From an uncultured Clostridium sp. (lineage in GTDB: Bacteria; Bacillota; Clostridia; TANB77; CAG-508), in the NCBI GenBank assembly GCA_900553695.1, contig USEM01000002.1, positions 1 to 64,000 of the forward strand: 64,000 bases of DNA, read 5' to 3'. Below are positions 63,503-64,000 of this stretch, in pieces. Under the pieces are notes generated by a model. It was not told the DNA's origin and did no database searches. It was given only the letters and a program-made list of their open reading frames with translations. Positions within the stretch are counted from its first letter, which is position 1; every line of letters starts with the position of its first letter. The position numbers and the translations under genes are program-made.

Positions 63503-63901
63503 TTATTTTAATAAATCTTCCAATGTTTTGCTATCTATGTAGTCATTTATAACATCATCTAAACCTTTCCAAAATGAATAGGTTTTGCATATTTGTTTTC
63601 TTTGGCAAACTCCATCTTCTGTTAAGCAAATTATTGGTGCTAGGTCTCCTTCTGTTGCTCTTAGAATATCTCCTACTATATAGTCTTTTGGCTCTTTTGC
63701 AAGTTTATATCCACCTGAATTTCCTCTGGCTATTTCTAAAAAACCTGCTTTGTTTAGTAGTGCAACTATTTGTTCTAAATATTTAACTGTTATATCTTGC
63801 CTTTTGGCTATTTCTTTTAGTGCTATAAAGTTTCCGTCTGAATTTAATGCTAAATCTATCATTACTCTTAAGGCATATCTGCCTTTTGTTGATATTTTCA
63901 T
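63503..63901 (-). CDS. iscR: Rrf2-family regulator (IscR-like)
   Basis: This 132-residue winged-helix regulator starts MKISTKGRYALRVMIDLALN at the ATG 63901 behind AGGAGG. KEIAKRQDITVKYLEQIVAL is the recognition region, and three Cys (ICLTEDGVCQRKQIC) fit an Fe-S cluster site. It heads the isc genes and probably represses them when cluster-bound. The ORF before MKIS lacks a good ribosome binding site. Confidence 0.93.
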   Translation of the reverse strand: MKISTKGRYALRVMIDLALNSDGNFIALKEIAKRQDITVKYLEQIVALLNKAGFLEIARGNSGGYKLAKEPKDYIVGDILRATEGDLAPIICLTEDGVCQRKQICKTYSFWKGLDDVINDYIDSKTLEDLLK

Positions 63902-63918
63902 TTTGTGCCTCCTATATT

Positions 63919-63937
63919 TCATACTACTATTGTATGA
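63919..63937 (-). promoter_or_regulatory. Operator in the iscR promoter
   Basis: TCATACTACTATTGTATGA, with half-sites TCATACTA / TTGTATGA, matches the operator before iscS. It overlaps a likely -10 (TATCAT on the minus strand, 17 bp from TTGATA). Confidence 0.7.
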
Positions 63938-63946
63938 TATCACAAA

Positions 63947-63975
63947 AGCGGATAATTATCAACTAATTATCCGCT
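63947..63975 (-). terminator. Terminator of a gene beyond the window, overlapping the iscR promoter
   Basis: Stem AGCGGATAATTA / TAATTATCCGCT. A T-run follows on the minus strand. It also contains the likely -35 of iscR. Confidence 0.6.
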
Positions 63976-64000
63976 TCTATTATTAAATTTCAAAAGTTTT

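Noticed and set aside
1..64000. tRNA, rRNA, CRISPR, insertion sequences, prophage and known riboswitches.
   Set aside because: I looked for cloverleaf-type GGTTCAA segments, regular repeats, transposase motifs and known aptamer cores and found none. The tRNAs that would explain CGG decoding must lie elsewhere.

Overview
The window is AT-rich DNA from a spore-forming, pilus-bearing member of the Clostridia. Evidence for this is low GC, strong GGAGG ribosome binding sites, sporulation genes (spoIVA, spoVAC-D-E, a PdaB-like deacetylase, a Spo0A-like regulator, a GerS-like protein), a Firmicutes LexA, PASTA kinase/PP2C, gatCAB and a Gram-positive-style type IV pilus locus. No tRNA, rRNA, CRISPR array, insertion sequence or prophage was seen.

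The main result is a recoding rule. Nine otherwise ordinary genes are broken into two frames: mfd, a SpoVD/FtsI-type PBP, lgt (twice), a hypothetical gene, a GHKL histidine kinase, rpe, a UPF0182 gene, a PP2C phosphatase and rlmN. All ten breaks have the same form. The zero frame reaches a CGG codon, and the conserved protein continues in the +1 frame, as if the C were skipped and the next GGN read as glycine (six CGGA, three CGGT, one CGGG). Reading by eye, I found no other in-frame CGG in any host-like gene, although CGG is common out of frame (NNC GGN, NCG GNN). Applying the rule restores normal full-length proteins in every case. In lgt two shifts are needed, and the second moves the stop from deep inside the antisense of the PBP gene to the shared terminator. 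This argues against random sequencing error. It suggests that CGG is unassigned or poorly decoded and gives +1 frameshifting or quadruplet decoding (CGGN to Gly).

Four small GC-richer orphan genes (6178-6465, 18289-18567, 34565-34879, 38959-39330) are the exception. Each is a one-gene unit with its own promoter (17-bp spacer) and terminator, and each carries exactly one in-frame CGG in its first third. A +1 shift there would end the protein early.

Layout. 1-5.7 kb: pilin-like gene (cut by the window edge), rRNA methyltransferase, mfd, an acyltransferase-like gene. 5.8-9.7 kb: small membrane gene, orphan cassette 1, gatCAB. 9.8-14.9 kb: PBP, lgt, pgi and a HEPN/MNT pair. 15-18.1 kb: rpsT, mscL, mazF, gerS-like, divIVA, sepF. 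18.3-24.9 kb: orphan cassette 2, HAD phosphatase, TauE halves, regulators, PdaB-like, RelA/SpoT-like, Nudix, hypothetical. 24.9-29.7 kb: histidine kinase, a 17-residue peptide, Spo0A-like regulator, spoIVA. 29.8-34.9 kb: lexA, an Fst-like type I toxin-antitoxin module, smc, orphan cassette 3. 35-39.7 kb: a structured RNA, SPFH protein, surface polymer-forming protein, rpe, orphan cassette 4. 39.7-47.2 kb: UPF0182, ftsY, prkC, prpC, rlmN. 47.3-55.8 kb: type IV pilus genes. 56-60 kb: dodecin-spoVACDE and an acyl-CoA synthetase. 60-64 kb: pyrG with a leader terminator, then an isc operon under an Rrf2-type regulator with matching operators.
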